Source: Paracoccaceae bacterium (GTDB taxonomy: Bacteria > Pseudomonadota > Alphaproteobacteria > Rhodobacterales > Rhodobacteraceae). Taken from it: DNA of 64,000 bases. The notes below the pieces were generated by a model, which had not been told where the DNA came from, ran no database searches, and saw only the letters and a program-made list of their open reading frames with translations. The DNA lies in assembly GCA_027492585.1 (NCBI GenBank), contig JAPUEK010000046.1, positions 1 through 64,000 on the forward strand. Reading direction: 5' to 3'. Made by a program: the position numbers and the translations under genes. This document shows, piece after piece, positions 61,598 to 64,000 of this stretch (its first letter is position 1; every line of letters starts with the position of its first letter).

Positions 61598-62480
61598 GGC
61601 CGTTCATCCGCGCGGCACCAAACCGCGACGCCGCCTTTCGGGGCGCAACATCATGCTCTACGGCACGCTGCTGGTCTTCAGCCTTTACTACATCCTGCCG
61701 CTCTGGGTCATGGTGATGACCTCGCTCAAGGGGATGCCGGAGGTGCGTCTGGGCAACATCTTCGCCCCGCCGGTGGAGATCACCTTCGAGCCCTGGGTCA
61801 AGGCCTGGGCGGAGGCCTGCACCGGGCTCAACTGCGACGGGCTGAGCCGCGGCTTCTGGAACTCGGTCCGCATCCTCATCCCCTCGGTGATCCTGTCGAT
61901 CATCGTGGCCAGCGTGAACGGCTATGCCCTGGTCAACTGGCGCTTCAAAGGGTCGGATGTGTTCTTCACCATCCTGATCTTCGGCTCCTTCATTCCCTAT
62001 CAGGTCATGCTCTATCCCATCGTGATCCTGCTGCGGGAGATGGGGCTTTACGGCACGCTCTGGGGCCTTGTGGTCGTGCATACGATCTTCGGGATGCCCA
62101 TTCTGACGCTGCTTTTCCGCAACTATTTCTCCTCCATCCCGGAGGAGCTGTTCAAGGCCGCAAGGGTCGATGGCGCGGGCTTCTGGGGGATCTATTTCCG
62201 CATCATGCTGCCGATGTCGCTGCCGATCTTCGTGGTTGCGCTGATCCTGCAGGTCACGGGGATCTGGAACGACTTCCTCTTCGGCGTCGTCTACACCAAG
62301 CCCGACCTTTACCCGATGACGGTGCAGCTCAACAACATCGTCAACTCGGTGCAGGGGGTGAAGGAATACAATGTCAACATGGCGGCGACGCTGCTGACGG
62401 GTCTTGTTCCTCTGATCATCTACTTTGTCTCCGGCAAATTGTTCGTGCGCGGCATCGCCGCCGGTGCGGTGAAAGGCTGA
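61590..62480 (+). CDS. Sugar ABC transporter permease (MalG-like)
   Basis: A 296-residue permease with six helices. SIPEELFKAARVDGAGFWGI (about 187-206) is the EAA loop, with the start overlapping the previous gene. The cytoplasmic N-terminus is basic (RRRLSGRN). It pairs with the upstream permease. Confidence 0.92.
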   Translation: MAEAVHPRGTKPRRRLSGRNIMLYGTLLVFSLYYILPLWVMVMTSLKGMPEVRLGNIFAPPVEITFEPWVKAWAEACTGLNCDGLSRGFWNSVRILIPSVILSIIVASVNGYALVNWRFKGSDVFFTILIFGSFIPYQVMLYPIVILLREMGLYGTLWGLVVVHTIFGMPILTLLFRNYFSSIPEELFKAARVDGAGFWGIYFRIMLPMSLPIFVVALILQVTGIWNDFLFGVVYTKPDLYPMTVQLNNIVNSVQGVKEYNVNMAATLLTGLVPLIIYFVSGKLFVRGIAAGAVKG

Positions 62481-62483
62481 CAC

Positions 62484-63563
62484 ATGAGCTATTCCATCCA
62501 AGTCAAGGATCTGAAACTGGATTTCGGCGCGGTCTCTGTGCTGAAAACCCTGAACATCGACGTGGCCGAGGGGGAGTTCATCGTGCTTCTCGGCCCCTCG
62601 GGCTGCGGGAAATCGACGCTGCTGAACTGCCTTGCCGGGCTTTTGGACATCACCGACGGGGAAATCTGGATCAAGGGCAAGAACGTGACCTGGGCCGAGC
62701 CGTCGGAGCGCGGCATCGGCATGGTCTTCCAGTCCTATGCGCTTTATCCGCAGATGACGGTGCGGGGGAACCTGTCCTTCGGGCTGAAGAATGCCAGAAT
62801 GCCGAAGGAGGAGATCGACAAGCGCGTCGCGCGCGCCGCCGAGATCCTCCAGATCGAGCCGCTTCTGGACCGCAAGCCGGCCGCCCTGTCCGGCGGGCAG
62901 CGGCAGCGGGTCGCCATCGGGCGGGCCCTGGTGCGCGACGTGGATGTGTTCCTCTTCGACGAGCCTCTCTCGAACCTCGATGCGAAGCTGCGGAGCGAAT
63001 TGCGGGTGGAGATCAAGCGGCTCCATTCCCGGCTCAACAACACCATGGTCTATGTGACCCATGACCAGATCGAGGCGCTGACCCTCGCCGACCGCATCGC
63101 GGTGATGCGCGGCGGGATCATCCAGCAGCTCGCCGCCCCGCAGGAGATCTACAACCGCCCGGCCAATCTCTTCGTCGCGGGTTTCATCGGCTCTCCGTCG
63201 ATGAACTTCCTGCACGGCGCCACCGTGGACAACGGCCGCGCCTTCCAGTTCGGCGAGACGAAGATCGACCTTTCCGGCTATGACGGCGGGGCGGTTCTGG
63301 ACCGGCCGCGCGCGATCCTCGGCCTGCGGCCCGAGCATCTCCTCATCCAGACCGAGGCGGAGCCGGGGCGCACCCTGCCGGCCGTGGTCGAGATCGACGA
63401 GCCGATGGGGGCGGATTCGCTCGTCTGGCTGGTGGCGGGCGGCACGCAGATGTCGGTCCGGGTGCCGGTGGAGCGGCGGCTGGCGCCGGGAACCAGGGTT
63501 CATCTCAAGGTGGATATCAGCAAGGCGTCGATCTTCGACACGGAAAGCGAAAAGCGGGTCTGA
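62484..63563 (+). CDS. Sugar ABC transporter ATPase (UgpC/MsmK/MalK-like)
   Basis: A 359-residue ATPase. Walker A is GPSGCGKST at about 37-45, the signature LSGGQRQRVAIGR and Walker B VFLFDEPLSNLD, with the switch histidine in VYVTHDQIEA. A C-terminal OB/TOBE domain starts near residue 235. It starts 3 bases after the permease stop. Confidence 0.95.
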   Translation: MSYSIQVKDLKLDFGAVSVLKTLNIDVAEGEFIVLLGPSGCGKSTLLNCLAGLLDITDGEIWIKGKNVTWAEPSERGIGMVFQSYALYPQMTVRGNLSFGLKNARMPKEEIDKRVARAAEILQIEPLLDRKPAALSGGQRQRVAIGRALVRDVDVFLFDEPLSNLDAKLRSELRVEIKRLHSRLNNTMVYVTHDQIEALTLADRIAVMRGGIIQQLAAPQEIYNRPANLFVAGFIGSPSMNFLHGATVDNGRAFQFGETKIDLSGYDGGAVLDRPRAILGLRPEHLLIQTEAEPGRTLPAVVEIDEPMGADSLVWLVAGGTQMSVRVPVERRLAPGTRVHLKVDISKASIFDTESEKRV

Positions 63564-63565
63564 AC

Positions 63566-64000
63566 ATGCGTGATCTGGCGGGGGACTGGTCGCTTTCGGA
63601 TGAAAGCGGCGAGCATACTGTTGCGATGCGCCTGCCCGGCGACGGGGTGAGCGCGCTTCATGCGGCGGGCGTGATCGCCGATCCCTATTGGGGGCGCAAC
63701 GAATATGACTGCCGCTGGGTGGCGGAGCGCGACTGGCTGGTGCGCCGCAGCTTCACCCATGACGGCAGCCCGGCGGAACTGTGTCTCGAAGGGCTGGACA
63801 CGCTGGCGGAGATCACGCTCAATGGCGTGGTGGTGCTGCGTGCCGCCAATGCCTTCCGCCGCTGGCGGGTGCCGGTGACGGAGGCGCTGCGGGCCGGAGA
63901 GAACGAGATCACGATCCGCTTCGCCTCGGTGGTGCGGGAGGGGGCGGCGCTTCAGGCGGCCCAGCCCTTCTTCGTACCCTATGCCGCGCAGAACTGCCCG
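63566..64000 (+). CDS. Beta-mannosidase-like GH2 glycoside hydrolase, N-terminal part
   Basis: The open frame from the ATG at 63566, two bases after the ATPase stop, runs off the right edge with 145 codons. The sugar-binding domain of GH2 is clear: DPYWGRNEYDCRWVAERDWL is the beta-mannosidase type N-terminus, then LEGLDTLAEITLNG and NEITIRFASVV. The catalytic TIM barrel lies outside. It has no signal peptide, so it would cut imported disaccharides in the cytoplasm. A beta-galactosidase or glucuronidase is possible but less likely. Confidence 0.85.
   Translation, partial: MRDLAGDWSLSDESGEHTVAMRLPGDGVSALHAAGVIADPYWGRNEYDCRWVAERDWLVRRSFTHDGSPAELCLEGLDTLAEITLNGVVVLRAANAFRRWRVPVTEALRAGENEITIRFASVVREGAALQAAQPFFVPYAAQNCP

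Overview
The window reads as a chromosomal segment of a high-GC alphaproteobacterium of the order Rhodobacterales (Rhodobacteraceae). The grounds are strongly GC-rich codon use, the F1-ATPase zeta (DUF1476) gene beside the purC/purS/purQ genes, a DctB/DctD pair whose DctD lacks the GAFTGA loop, CobS/CobT with a J-domain protein and a BolA-like protein nearby, and a dispersed 60-70 bp intergenic hairpin/box repeat. The species cannot be fixed from sequence alone. I see no rRNA, tRNA, prophage, CRISPR array or complete insertion sequence. One REP-associated tyrosine transposase with its REP palindromes is present.

Layout. 1-4.3 kb (minus): the start of valS, then a glutathione S-transferase/L-serine dehydratase pair and the Mn transporter MntH with an upstream metal-regulator-like palindrome. 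4.4-10.8 kb (plus): rpiA, glutathione reductase, hflK-hflC and a DegP-type protease, i.e. redox and envelope quality control. 10.9-15.1 kb: an HD hydrolase with a lipoprotein, a 2Fe-2S ferredoxin, an unassigned serine-hydrolase-like protein, DUF1178 and a Nudix hydrolase. 15.3-18.4 kb (plus): a histone-deacetylase-family enzyme and two glycosyltransferases. 18.4-23.7 kb (minus): a potABCD-type ABC importer with an amidase. 24.4-30.1 kb (plus): a cobalamin riboswitch followed by btuB-btuF-btuC-btuD-cbiZ, a complete corrinoid uptake and cobinamide salvage unit. 30.1-36.6 kb: an M24 aminopeptidase P and the cobaltochelatase subunits CobT and CobS, which are separated by an FMN reductase and a RAYT/REP locus. 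36.8-41.2 kb: msrB, a methyltransferase/glycosyltransferase/membrane-protein operon, a J-domain protein and a BolA-like protein. 41.4-45.7 kb: a homocysteine methyltransferase, the zeta subunit, and purC-purS-purQ. 45.8-52.1 kb: dctB-dctD and RNase E with a long leader. 52.3-56.5 kb: a TusA-like protein, CcdA, and a translationally coupled membrane alpha/beta hydrolase and cytochrome P450. 56.7-64 kb: a sugar catabolic locus with an oxidoreductase and a LacI regulator on the minus strand. Divergent from these is an ABC sugar importer (binding protein, two permeases, ATPase) leading into a GH2 beta-mannosidase cut by the window end, with two near-identical operators in the shared promoter.

How they work together. 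The corrinoid genes cover outer-membrane uptake, ABC import, cobinamide remodelling and cobalt insertion. The last operon is a self-contained beta-mannoside (or related glycoside) uptake and hydrolysis unit under a local LacI repressor. The points most worth a second look are the GAFTGA-less DctD, the RAYT/REP locus between cobS and cobT, the hydrolase-P450 pair, the SHSQG hydrolase-like protein, the dispersed hairpin/box repeat, and a terminator-like hairpin just upstream of rne.
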